A stretch of 64,000 nucleotides of DNA, taken from positions 37,310,250 through 37,374,249 of the forward strand of contig OX359249.1 of the NCBI GenBank assembly GCA_947179485.1, given 5' to 3'. The stretch comes from Allacma fusca. Its lineage: Eukaryota > Arthropoda > Collembola > Symphypleona > Sminthuridae. A program made the translations under genes and the position numbers. The notes under the pieces are model-generated. The model ran no database searches and was not told the origin of the DNA. It saw only the letters and a program-made list of their open reading frames with translations. Of the stretch, positions 1 through 10,758 are shown one piece after another (positions within the stretch are counted from its first letter, which is position 1; every line of letters begins with the position of its first letter).

Positions 1-1070
1 TCTATAGCTAGATTTATTTTAGGTAAGTGGGGGTGGCTGTATAGAGATTCTTTTATGTATATAAATACATGTAACTGTATATAAAATTATATTTCTGTAT
101 GTAATAAGATGCGCCTATATTATACCTCTCAAAGATTCTTTAATACAATCACTTCTGTCACTTCTCGTTGAGGTCAAGAGAAAACTGGTCACTTACAGGT
201 TACAATATAAAATAAAATCACGCATTCTGTAGGTTAAGATTTTTTTGTTACCTCGATGGCTAATTGTAATTTGGAATTAATTATTTACAAGTTTATTATT
301 AGTTTTCAAGAACAATATAATTATAATTAGGGGCACTTTATAATGTACAAAATAATTACAAGGCACTGGATTCAGTCTTGGGATAGGCTTGAAGTGATTT
401 GCATCTTTTGGCATGTATGAATGTATGCCTTGGATTCTCACACATCACCCTTCATGTAATTACAGGTGAGTAAGTGCAAGAATCATTGAGATTTGAGGGT
501 GGGCCCAACAATGCTCCAGTCATGATGAAAAGATGTAATTGAAAGCATCGCTATTGAAACTGATTCATCCACATGCATTTAGATCGGCCCTTTAATGTTA
601 TTCAGGTATTGTTTGAAGTATGTTTTGTTGATAATAAATAATGCGTTGTAATTGTTATTTTACCGTGCTATAACTTGAAAATTTTGAACAATAATTTGCA
701 AGGACAAATAAAAAAAAATAATGCTGACTTTTAATTTTATTAAATACATATATTCAGCTTGTAATTTAATACAAACAATAAGTTCCAGTAAAGCTTATTA
801 TTAAGCAACAAATAAAAATCGTTTCATAAAGTGCTCATGCTGCTCGAGGTCTAATTATGTGAAATTGCTCTGTGCAGTCAATCTTGTACTGGCTGCCGTT
901 GGTCTAGCAATCGAAAACTTTTTGATATGGAATCAAAAGTGCTGGTTAAGATGACATGCAGGAGCGAGGAGGGGTTTCACTTAAATGACAAATTTTAATC
1001 AAGTCCGAAATCGAGGCTTGAATTTGGAATTCATAGGATTTTAATGATGACGTAATTGAACGGGAGGAAG
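1..1070. other. No gene recognised; left flank of transposon
   Basis: AT-rich sequence with no open frame of useful length and no splice-bounded coding segment that I could support. It could be intergenic or intronic to a gene left of the window. Confidence 0.5.
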
Positions 1071-1082
1071 CCCAGCCCGCAC
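1071..1082 (+). repeat. Left terminal inverted repeat of two-gene transposon
   Basis: CCCAGCCCGCAC; it pairs with 5642-5653 with one mismatch. Nearby sequence holds TGATATCA at 1130-1137 and related TGATACC and TGATATT words to about 1190. Confidence 0.65.
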
Positions 1083-1492
1083 CCAGTTTCTTTCTGATAG
1101 CATAAATATCTCATGTACAGATTTGTTTCTGATATCATTCAAAATGATACCATATTGAGTACGCATAGATATCCAAACAATGATATTCATCCAAAATATG
1201 TCAGTAAATTCGTTTTAGGTGATGCGCTTCGCAAATGCTTCCAAAATTTATAATTGAAATGATACGAATGGCGCGAACACGAGAAACGAAAAATCATGTC
1301 AAAATAACGGCTTGCATTATTCTCCATGTTGAGTTACGAGGTGCACCTTGCAGTACGGACTGGATCTCCTGCAAAACTGAAGTAACAACTTTAAAGTTAA
1401 TATTCGAAGAGTAAAAGGTTGGTTTTTTATTTTTGGTAATTATCATTGTTAATCTTCAAATACAGGTGTTTTTTATACTACAAGTAGTTTCA

Positions 1493-3469
1493 ATGCCTAA
1501 AGTCAAAGGATACAGTGACAGACATACTCGAAGGCTAGTCAAAGCGGAAGTAGAACTGTTGAATGTATCAGCTTTAGACCCAACATACGATGTCAGCTTC
1601 GACGAAGAAAATCCACCGGCATTAGTACAACAACGTTCAATAATAGTATCTACATCAATTTCCGAGGAGCTACCAGTGATTGAAAATTATGTTGCTGAAT
1701 CTGACGGGGAATGTCAACAACTTTCAAGTAGTGATGATAGTGACTTAGAAGACGAACCCAATATTCAAGAATGTTTAACTCAATGGGCTTTGAAATACCA
1801 GATTTCACATTCTGCACTTAATGATTTGCTGACAAAATTGAAAACTCACAGCTGTTTTGCGAATCTGCCTAAAGATTCTAGAACACTACTCAAAACCCCG
1901 AGAAAAACCACAGTAACAAGAGTACCCCCGGGGGAATATACGCATATTGGACTCGAAAACGCATTAAAATTATTGTTGGAAGACATAAACCCGACGCCGG
2001 AAGAAATCAAAATACAAATCGGTATTGATGGCCTCCCGGTACATAAAAGTAGCAACAAGCAAATGTGGCCGATTTTAGTTCGAATTTCGCGTAAAACCTC
2101 ACTAGTTGAAACAGTCGGTATCTATTGCGGAAACTCGAAGCCAGAAAATGTGTCAGTGTATTTAAAATATCTTGTTGACGACCTCAAAGTTATTCTTCGC
2201 GATGGATTTTTATTTAATTTGCGTCATATTAAAGTAATATTAGAAGCGTTTGTGTGCGATGCTCCTGCTCGAGCTTTCATTGCAGGAACAAAAAACCATA
2301 CAGGATATCACGGGTGTAGTAAGTGCTATGATCATGGTGTTTGGAGGAACAAAGTAGTGTTTCTCAACACAGATGAAAGTTTACGAACGGACGAGCTCTT
2401 TCGAAATAAAAATGACCCACTCCATCACAATGCAGTATCAGTCATCGAAGAATTACCCATTGATATAATCAAGACCAGTCCATTGGACTATATGCATTTA
2501 ATTTGCCTCGGAGTTATGAGGAAATTAATATTTCTTTGGACACGTGGACCTACATCCAAATTTAAAATAAGTTTGAACCAAAAAGAACTTATCTCTGCAA
2601 GGCTGGAAGATTGTACATCTAGTTTTGGAACAGATTTTGTACGAAAACCAAGAAGTATTAAAGAAGCGGACCATTGGAAAGCGACGGAGTTCCGAAACTT
2701 TCTGCTATACACCGGTCCTGTTGTATTAAAGGACATTATCCATGAAAAATATTATCACCACTTTTTAGCTCTGCATGTAGCAGTAACTATATTATGCTGT
2801 CCTGTTAAAATACACAAATATTTAAATTATGCTCGCTCATTAATGATATACTTTGTGAAAACATTTATTTATCTGTACGGTGAGCACAATACAACATATA
2901 ATGTACATAATCTAATACATATTTGCAATGATGCGGAACAGCTAGGTGTGCTGGACAATTTTTCAGCTTTCCCCTTTGAAAACAAACTTGGCCAAATTAA
3001 GAAAACGCTCCGAAAACCGAATTGCTTGTTGCAGCAAGTTCATCGACGCTTATCTGAGTCAAAACATCAAAATCCGTTACCTGCATTTACAAAGCAGCCA
3101 AAGATGTGGGCAGGAATTGATTTTTGTGAAGTATCAACAAACCAGTTTAAAAATATTCACCTAAAGAATTTTAATATAATTTGTCAAAGAGGAGACAACG
3201 TGTGTATTTTAAATGATGGTGCAGTTGTTCAAATATTAAGTGTTGCAACTGATCATGAAGGCGACAGCATAATTATTGGGAAAAAGTTTTTGAATCAAAC
3301 CAATTTTTACCACATTCCTTGTGATTCTACTTTATGCAACATTACAGTGGTTGCCAAAAAGTCCGATTTAAAAATTTGGAAATTGTCAGTAGTATGTCAG
3401 AAATGTGTTGCATTACCTATTGGGAATTCTAATTTTGTAATTTTCCCAATTCTTCATACAGCAATTTAG
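1493..3469 (+). CDS. CACTA/EnSpm-like transposase
   Basis: A single-exon frame of 658 residues, starting at the ATG of MPKVKGYSD; the frame is open further upstream but without conserved content. Motifs match the animal transposase group usually filed under EnSpm/CACTA (Transposase_21-like). In order these are: IGIDGLPVHKSSN near residue 178 with a candidate first catalytic Asp; FVCDAPARAF near 255 with a second Asp; a zinc-binding-like HTGYHGCSKC near 270; and SPLDYMHLICLGVMRKL near 330-345. A WKATEFRNFLLYTGP block follows near 395-410. The N-terminus is acidic and Ser-rich. No internal stop or frameshift is seen, so the gene may be recently active. It ends only 3 bp before the first ATG of the downstream DUF4806 gene, so shared transcription is possible. 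Function would be cut-and-paste transposition in the nucleus. Confidence 0.75.
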   Translation: MPKVKGYSDRHTRRLVKAEVELLNVSALDPTYDVSFDEENPPALVQQRSIIVSTSISEELPVIENYVAESDGECQQLSSSDDSDLEDEPNIQECLTQWALKYQISHSALNDLLTKLKTHSCFANLPKDSRTLLKTPRKTTVTRVPPGEYTHIGLENALKLLLEDINPTPEEIKIQIGIDGLPVHKSSNKQMWPILVRISRKTSLVETVGIYCGNSKPENVSVYLKYLVDDLKVILRDGFLFNLRHIKVILEAFVCDAPARAFIAGTKNHTGYHGCSKCYDHGVWRNKVVFLNTDESLRTDELFRNKNDPLHHNAVSVIEELPIDIIKTSPLDYMHLICLGVMRKLIFLWTRGPTSKFKISLNQKELISARLEDCTSSFGTDFVRKPRSIKEADHWKATEFRNFLLYTGPVVLKDIIHEKYYHHFLALHVAVTILCCPVKIHKYLNYARSLMIYFVKTFIYLYGEHNTTYNVHNLIHICNDAEQLGVLDNFSAFPFENKLGQIKKTLRKPNCLLQQVHRRLSESKHQNPLPAFTKQPKMWAGIDFCEVSTNQFKNIHLKNFNIICQRGDNVCILNDGAVVQILSVATDHEGDSIIIGKKFLNQTNFYHIPCDSTLCNITVVAKKSDLKIWKLSVVCQKCVALPIGNSNFVIFPILHTAI

Positions 3470-3472
3470 AAA

Positions 3473-5012
3473 ATGGATCACCATTTCCTGATGACAATGT
3501 TTATAAAAACAAAAGAAGTAGAGGTCGTCCCAAGGAATTGGGTGGTTGAAGAAGAAGGAAAATATTATTGTTATTGGCCAAAATTCACTGAATTAAATAA
3601 AATTTATACCGCAGCAAAAAATAAGGAGCAGCCAAATAAAAAGATGTGGAAGCGTTTTGCTATCAGAGTGTTTGAAAATTTCGGTACATTTTTCTAATTA
3701 ATTTTTGTATTATCATGGATTTAAATATGGATACTTTTGATGCCAATTTATACTACTACAATTTCATTTTTCTCCCGATTTTAATAATTAGAGAATTACG
3801 ACACGGCAGTATCGGAGATCCCGCACTTTCTTGAGTTCTCAGATTATGATGTGGCTGGATCAAGTCTAGGTGGTGTTAAGAAGTTGACTGCTCAAGCGGG
3901 ACCTATTATGGAGTCGTCAGATAGCAGTGAATCCGAAACAACGGAAACATCAATTGCTGCTATTAGCAAAGAATTTACATTTGGCCCCATTGAATTACCC
4001 GAACCGCCGATGCAAGGTTTGGAAACCCTTGAAGCGACGGTGAAACGAAATTGTAGAAGACCTCGAAACTTTACTTCTGATGTAGCTTCAAAAATAGAAG
4101 TTAATGTTCGACCTCCAAGTACTTTAGGAATCCAGCTGGGTACCGAATGTGATCCAGCAACCAATCCTCATAATGGTTGCGACCATACTCAACTGCATCA
4201 GGAAATTGCAGGTTATAAATTATTACTTGAGTCTTATTGGATTTATGTAATAAGTGTTGAAGTAATTTTGTTTATGTTCATTCAATTAGTTGAATATTCT
4301 TTCATAGATTTGAAAATTATGTGTGCCCGCAATTTTTCCTCGATCAAACTTCAGCAGTCAAACCTGATGGCTACTTTGGAGAACCTAAGTATTAAATTAA
4401 ATGCAGATGCTCCTCAACTTGCTTACTCGAAAACTTTGAAGTTTGGATTTCCCTTCAAGGATATGCAAAGTTTCCTAGATTTCGATTCAAAACTCCTGAA
4501 TGATACAACTTTTCGGGACATGGCAGTAATTTAGCACATTACAAAAATTTAATTAATTCTTAAAATTGAATGTAACGTAAGGTTTTTTTGAAACCCAAGA
4601 AATCACACTTGTCTCGCACTGGTGGGGAGGACGTCTCTCAGGTCACCAATAATATATTTAGAAAATTAGTATCCGATGAGGTTTGCAAGAAGTTTACAAT
4701 GTATGGCACTGTTACAACTGGAAAGTCAAGCTTTGCAAAGCTGGAATGCTTTGATCTAATTGTTGGTAAGTCAACGAAACTACTGCAGATAATCCCAACA
4801 ATTTCTTGCATATTATTAAATACATTCCATTTTAAAGCAAAAGTGTTTCAATTCGAGTTTTTCTTCTTTTAGACGCTGTTCGCTCGGTTCAAGCAACTTC
4901 CAATGCAACGGAGATGGACATTAAAAAGGCTGTAATGTCTTGGCTGTTACACTCCACTGATCGTATTAAAGCTCAGCAAAAATCAGCGGCCAAAAAATCG
5001 GTTAAGTCTTAA
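3473..5012 (+). CDS. DUF4806-type protein carried by the transposon
   Basis: Five exons can be joined in one frame: 3473-3683, 3792-4211, 4308-4525, 4600-4765 and 4873-5012. All junctions have GT and AG, and the product is about 384 residues. The N-terminus has EVEVVPRNWV and a CYWP motif, followed by an acidic Ser-rich linker. The C-terminal half carries the recognisable DUF4806 pattern: FPFKDMQSFLDFDSKL, then FRDMAV, LSRTGGED, FRKLVSDEVCKKF, FAKLECFDLIV and a final Val-rich helix with a basic tail. DUF4806 has no established biochemical role. Such proteins are common in arthropod genomes and often look repeat-associated. Its place between the same terminal repeats as a transposase suggests an accessory transposition protein. 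The true start may lie in an upstream exon, because the usual N-terminus begins slightly earlier. Confidence 0.7.
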
Positions 5013-5542
5013 AATTTCTACAAAATGTTTTAAAAATTATTGGCATAATACTTAATTTTTTAAAAAATAATTATTTTAATTGACAAATGGCTTTTTTGTA
5101 GGCTCTACCTCAACTATAGCTTAACCATGGTACCACATCACTTGTCAGAAGTTTCATTCTAGAACATTATAAAATTTTAAATTGTTTGTTTTACGGAACT
5201 ATTACTTTTTCCAAACTTTAAAAAAATACTTGTATAGGGTTTTATTATGTAGATTAATTATCACAAGTGGTGTATGTAATTGTTATACATTTTAACCAAT
5301 GATATCAGCGGTTTGATTGTAACTTAATGTTGCTAAAAAATAAAACAAAGTGCTTTTATATGCAGTACAGATAAATAATATTTTCATTTATAAAACAAGT
5401 AAAATATTTCCTAAAGTAGCATTAGGATAACCCAGAGGGCGTACTTCCAAAATGTTTCGGAATATTATCTTTTTGCTGATGGATTTGCGATTCGTAAATG
5501 CTAGGATATTGAGACGAAAATGCGGACATTTGCTAATCATTA

Positions 5543-5653
5543 TGATATCATTTTAAGTTCATTATGAAGAATTGCGCATATCGTAATGATATCAGTAAGC
5601 TCATGCAGCTGATACCAAACGGAAAACATACTGATATCATTGTGCTGGCTGGG
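5543..5653 (-). repeat. Right subterminal palindromes and terminal inverted repeat
   Basis: Three copies of the 8-bp palindrome TGATATCA lie at 5543-5550, 5587-5594 and 5632-5639, plus a TGATACC variant near 5620. The terminal repeat GTGCTGGCTGGG is at 5642-5653. The same palindrome occurs once near the left end, so these are likely transposase binding sites. Confidence 0.65.
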
Positions 5654-6026
5654 AGGGCTTTAAGAATAGTGGATCTTAAATTGCTGAATATCTGATGATG
5701 TAATAAACGAATGACCCCATAATTAATTTACTGGCATTCTATCTTTAATAATTTTAGAAATGTAATAAACGTTTGAGGGTCAAAAGACTCTTGGAAAGTT
5801 GTTTCAACCTCCTGACTTCCAGTTTCGCTAAGGAGAAATTCCAATTGTATGGAGTCATATAAGCTGCCTTATTTTATTAAATAAATGCAAATTTGTCGTT
5901 TCCAGGAAACTTGGGCTGAATTTGCAGCCATTGGATAAAATACAGTCAATTCTGATGATTCAAAAATACCTTGAATGGTTTACAGGGATGATTCACTCCA
6001 TTGCATTGATAAAATCTGGTAAATAG
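5654..6026. other. No gene seen
   Basis: AT-rich flank between the transposon and the possible chemoreceptor fragment, without an ORF or repeat that I can name. Confidence 0.4.
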
Positions 6027-7073
6027 TCATGGTAAGGAGCTGACCTCAATTACGTGACTCGTCAATAACTCCCCATAAGTGACTATGGATGCCCCAATGA
6101 AACCCCAAAGCTGCAAGAGAAAATCTTAAATTATTAGGAATAAAATAGGTATTGTGTTGCTTCCATGAATAATTTGTTTCCATAATTTATTCATTTGTCA
6201 AAATTAAGCTTTTTTACTTAATTTGCAACCAAACTTTCGGGGAAGTACGGGTGAATAAAGTGAATTTGAATGAGAAAGCTCAAACGAATAATATTATTGT
6301 TCAAAATGAATGGACATGAATGAAATTCAGCTTGCCTTATTTAAAAATTTCTTCAAATATAGTTAATTCTGGACATTTACTTTACTAAAATTTGTAATTA
6401 TGGACATTTTTATTTCCCAGAATACCTAATGGTTTTAAATAATAATATATACATATAATGGTCGGAAATATGAATTATATAACTGTATTTAGACTTTTAT
6501 ACGAATCGAATTGGGATTTGCTACAATACTAATTCAGCGTTTGTAGAGTGCGAGTGAGCAAACCCCATAACCTTCAGGAATGGTAATGCACGCGGATGAG
6601 GTAGGAGGTAGTTCTGTCTCCTTGTCAGCTGAAGAAGCAATAATTGAAAAATGAACGTGAGTGAACTCATTACATCTGTGTTACTTTTCAGGGAAGGTCT
6701 TGGGTGAGTTACACGTTCTTACTGTAATTTAAAACGATTGACTGACTTCGTCCATTTTTTCCTTTCCAGTGTTAACGTAAACACAGAAGCATTTCCTCCG
6801 AGAGCTAACACATTCTGGAATATCTCCTTGAAACATAATTAACAGTAGGCAATGGTCATCCAATAATTTCCTGATGGCGTGTGCAAATGAAATTAGCATC
6901 CACTTCAAACTTAAAGGGAGAATTTCATAAGCACTGAGAACGATAAAAATTAAGAAGCTGAAAATCGATTTACTCCAAAAGTTGTGTTCGTAATAGAATA
7001 TTGCCAAGCCCGTGACATAGTTACAGAAATGGTTAATGAATACAAAAAGAAACTTGTTTCCCTGAGGTTTCAC
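6027..7073 (-). CDS. Possible seven-transmembrane chemoreceptor (Gr-like) fragment
   Basis: Two minus-strand pieces suggest a gustatory-receptor-type gene, but I cannot join them. The first, about 6760-7073, encodes some 100 residues with at least two hydrophobic stretches (FINHFCNYVTGLAIFYYE and FSFLIFIVLSAYEILPLSLK) and follows an AG acceptor. The second, 6027-6110, is a clean 84-bp last exon after a TTGCAG acceptor. It encodes LWGFIGASIVTYGELLTSHV and a stop. A phase-0 last intron followed by a short exon with a G-A-x-x-T-Y core is typical of arthropod gustatory receptors, although the family's usual TYhhhhhQF ending is not matched. The exon that should carry the transmembrane 6-7 region was not found, and nothing upstream of 7073 is convincing. 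It may be a pseudogene or a chance match. Confidence 0.25.
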
Positions 7074-10000
7074 TATATTGTTATGACGTTTCCGCAGTTA
7101 TTTGATTATTGACAGTTTCAAGCGATCGGATATCACTATCTCCCTAATTATGAACCATTTTGGAGGTAGCCATAATCTCGAAGCAGAGTAATTCTTCGCC
7201 AGGAGTCCACACACATTGACCCTTTGGCAAAAGGGTCTGCATTGTATGATGAAAAAATTACTCGTAAGATACAAATCAAGCTAGGAAGGGAGAGTCAGAG
7301 GTTAAATTTGAAGCAAAGTATTGTGGACAATGAATCAAAATCAAACCCCACACAAGTACACAAACCCCATACAAATTAAGTATTATTGGGCACTATTGCA
7401 GCTTGAAAAACGCCTTTGGACGCAAGTGGTTCAAATTGAAATAGTTGAATTATTTTCTTGTAAAGCAAAATATTGGTTGTCTTCCACATATAGTACTCAT
7501 CCAAAAGTTGTAGAAAATTCTTTAACATGTCTCAGCCCAAAATTTAATGTATGTACAACTAGGTTCTTGGAATGAGAAGGGATTTTTTAGAACCGTTTGT
7601 CCTTTTTATGCAGCACTATATTTTTCGGCATAAGCTTTATTCTCCAGAAAAGAATATTTCGACGAATGTACACATGAACTTGAATTTGCAGTGGGCTCAT
7701 GAAATAAATGAGTACACTGCTATCATAGAATTTTTAATGATACATATCATAATTGTTATTCATACTACAGCTCTTTATCTATTCTGTTTATTTAAAATGT
7801 CATGGTCCTTGCGAAGGAGAGTGGAGATTTTAGTGTTGGCTGGTGCAGAATAATTATTTATTTTTAATGTTACATGTGTAATAATCTACGGACGAGTATA
7901 TTTTCAGTGTAGGCTAATAGGTAATAATTTAATTGCCGGGGTGTATATTCACCTGCTTAGGAATATTACTTCATCGGTATGGACGAAATGATAGGTAAAT
8001 AATTATATAGACACTGTTGAATAATCCAGCATGTGACGTGACATTCAACACACTACAACAATTACCAATACTGATTCACTGTCACAGTCAGTCCTATTTG
8101 TATTAGACATTAAGTGTGCCATTATAAATTCTAATAAATGCGTAGGTAAAAGGCGTAACTAGGCATAACTATATAAAATTGCTGTAATTAAGTACTTCTA
8201 TATTTGGTCAGGACAGGTACAGCTGAAAATAACATACTCATGTATTTTCCTCGAAAGTTGTGGTATCTCTATACAATCATGACAATTTAAATCATAACTA
8301 TTAGACAAGCATATAGGAAGCTGAATGTACGTGGGAAATATTTTGGACCGGAAAGAAAGACCTTTGGAGCGTCTTTAGTAAATAACTACGTTGGAAAGAT
8401 TTCGTCGACAACCAATATATACAACTAGTATTCAGGGAGCGAAGAAACCTTTCACACTCCCCAAGTCCACATAAGGAGAGATGATAAAAGATGATTTAAT
8501 AAATATTTAATTAGATTTAAATAAGCTCCCATGAAAATTTCTCCCAGCACAGCATTCTGAAATATTGTTGTGAACACCAGTCCGTCCGCGTCCATGAAAA
8601 GATCAGAATAATAATTCTTCCTTTTCTGAATCTTTGTCACTTTCGCTCTGGAAGCTGAATTTACACAACCTTGCTGTCTGATTTTACGTCTTTGAAACTT
8701 AAAGTTCACTTTTTCCAAAAATGTTCTGACTATACTTACTTACTTGACCGCGCTACCAAAAGGTTTTGAGCTAGTGGTATGAAACAAATTTAGAAACATT
8801 TAGGACAAAAATTACTGCAACATGTCAGAATCGAACGTTTGTTTATTATATGCACATATTTACTCATCCCTCGGATCATTGTGTGAGTTAGGGGGTTTCT
8901 TGGTTGCGTATTGGGGTTCAAAGTCAGTATTCAGTAGCTTGCAAATTTATAATTCAAATCCATAACTAGCTCAATATTTTTTAATTTTTCCAAAAGTAAT
9001 CCAGACCGCTGGTACTAAACATGTACATAGACTACAACAAGCAAAATTATTACATGGCTCAGCTGATGCAAGCTAAAATTTTGAAACATGTAAACTTGTC
9101 GCAGATCAGAACGAAAAAGGGGAGGAGCTCTACAAAGTCTCACTAGTAATAAAACTAACAATTATTATTATTGATATTGTGACGCATTATTCCGAAAGAA
9201 ACGATCGATGCCAACACTTCTTCATAAATTCAGTAAGGTTCTTTACCTTGCCAAAATTAACTTCAAGAATTCATACAATTTCTTTGAAGGCACGCTGATT
9301 ATAGATCACCCGACGTGATACGGAATAAGGATACAGACGAATCATATATGTATGTACATGCTCATTTTCCTAATCCTAAGTTAGGACTCTTATCTGCTTT
9401 CGAAAATACTAAACTGTTTACACATCTTGGAAGGGGTGGTAACGTAATACTAATATGCAATCATGTAATTTGCTCCTATCAAAAGTAATAATTATTAACA
9501 ATTCTTTTCAGCTGACAATGAGATGTATAGTTTAATCGCTAATAAATTTGTATCAGTTACGTTGACGACTGGTGAAGTTTAATGCAGTGTTTGTGTACAT
9601 CTTGCTCACTTTCATATATGTACTTCAAATGAAACTTTCTCTTTCTTGAAACCTTTTATTTTCCTCTACATTTTCCAGTGTACCTGTGAGCACCATTAGG
9701 ATTCACACCGTTCTCAAAAATCAAACCTGAATTTAATTATTTCATCAAGATGGCCGTGTGCTAGTTGATAGAACAATGCCACATTTACTTGATAGTAATG
9801 CATCTTAGTGAGCGTAATTAATAGTAAAAGAGTAATTTGTATGATCATAATTTTCAGTTGCAATGTCCACGTCTGTTTTACTCACAATCAGAGAATGTCA
9901 CTAGCCTCTCTATATTAGCTTTCGCTGAAAAAACATTCTATTAATTATTCCTCCTTAATATTTTATTTATGCGCTTAAAGATGTGCTAAAATCTAAGCAT

Positions 10001-10681
10001 CGCAAATATCTTTATTAGAAACAGTTTCCTTTCTAAATTTTAAGACATTAACTTTCTTACTACTCTCTTACTGAGAGAGTAAAATAGAAGTATGTTCAAA
10101 TACATATGTACGTACTTGTGAAAAAGTTTACTAGTACTATACTGATTGTGAGTACTGCAGAAACGTTTTTGTGAACGAAACCTTTTCAAGCAAATACTGT
10201 ATGTACCTTGATTTCTTTAGGGCTGGATCTGCTTGTGCCGCTAAATGCCGCTGGCTTAAAATATAATTAACTTGTTTGGAAAAACTCATGGAACAAAAAA
10301 TTGACTTGAAAAAAGTAATTGGATATCGGGACGGCAAATCTAGATTAAGCATACAGTCACAGTCGGTGTCTACATGGAACTTCTTGTGTGGAACATGGTT
10401 CATAAAACTGAACGATGTCATTGTGTTAGAGTTAGGTCTGTTAGGAGTCAAAACTCAAAACATTATCGTCAGCAGTCTAGCATAAAAAAGGTTTATAAAA
10501 TCAAACAAAAAACATAATAACGACGGCTTGATCTATGGCCAAAATTGAACCCAAAAGAAACAAACAAGACTGACTCTCGCAATCAGTTTTCTGTTGATAT
10601 GTGTTTTAAGCCAATTCCAGATAGAGCTCTTCGTTACAAAAATAATTATTCTAGCTCTTTCAACTCTTATGATCAACTCTT
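7074..10681. other. No supported gene; AT-rich, short unassigned ORFs
   Basis: Several frames of 80-95 codons occur (for example plus strand 7572-7853 and minus strand 8452-8718, the latter ending in a hydrophobic stretch). None shows a known motif or consistent splice borders. I see no tRNA or clear repeat. It could contain further exons of a diverged membrane receptor. Confidence 0.4.
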
Positions 10682-10689
10682 GCTCCCGG
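10682..10689. repeat. Left target-site duplication of hAT element
   Basis: GCTCCCGG directly abuts the left terminal repeat and is identical to 12455-12462. Confidence 0.85.
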
Positions 10690-10758
10690 CAGAGTATGTC
10701 GGTATCATATCAAAAGTTGATACCATCGCTCTTTTTTAATTTTGATACTTTTGATACC
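10690..10758 (+). repeat. Left terminal inverted repeat of hAT element
   Basis: Begins CAGAGTATGTCGGTATCA. It contains an internal imperfect palindrome around AAAAGTTGATACC and ends in repeated GATACY words. Confidence 0.85.

Larger units (their letters stand above)
1071..5653 (+). mobile_element. Two-gene DNA transposon, CACTA/EnSpm-like, apparently whole
   Basis: The element is about 4.6 kb. Its ends are 12-bp inverted repeats: CCCAGCCCGCAC on the left, and on the right a segment whose reverse complement is CCCAGCCAGCAC (11 of 12 match). Inside, on the same strand, are an uninterrupted transposase gene and a five-exon gene for a DUF4806 protein, both open throughout. Subterminal DNA at both ends carries the palindrome TGATATCA and variants, the kind of clustered motif CMC-type transposases bind. 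Flanking triplets are AAG and AGG, so a 3-bp target duplication is not perfect and the exact boundary is uncertain by a few bases. Superfamily assignment rests on recalled motifs in the transposase, not on a search. Confidence 0.72.

Noticed and set aside
1846-4164. Minus-strand frames opposite the transposon genes
   Set aside because: Antisense shadows of the transposase and DUF4806 genes.
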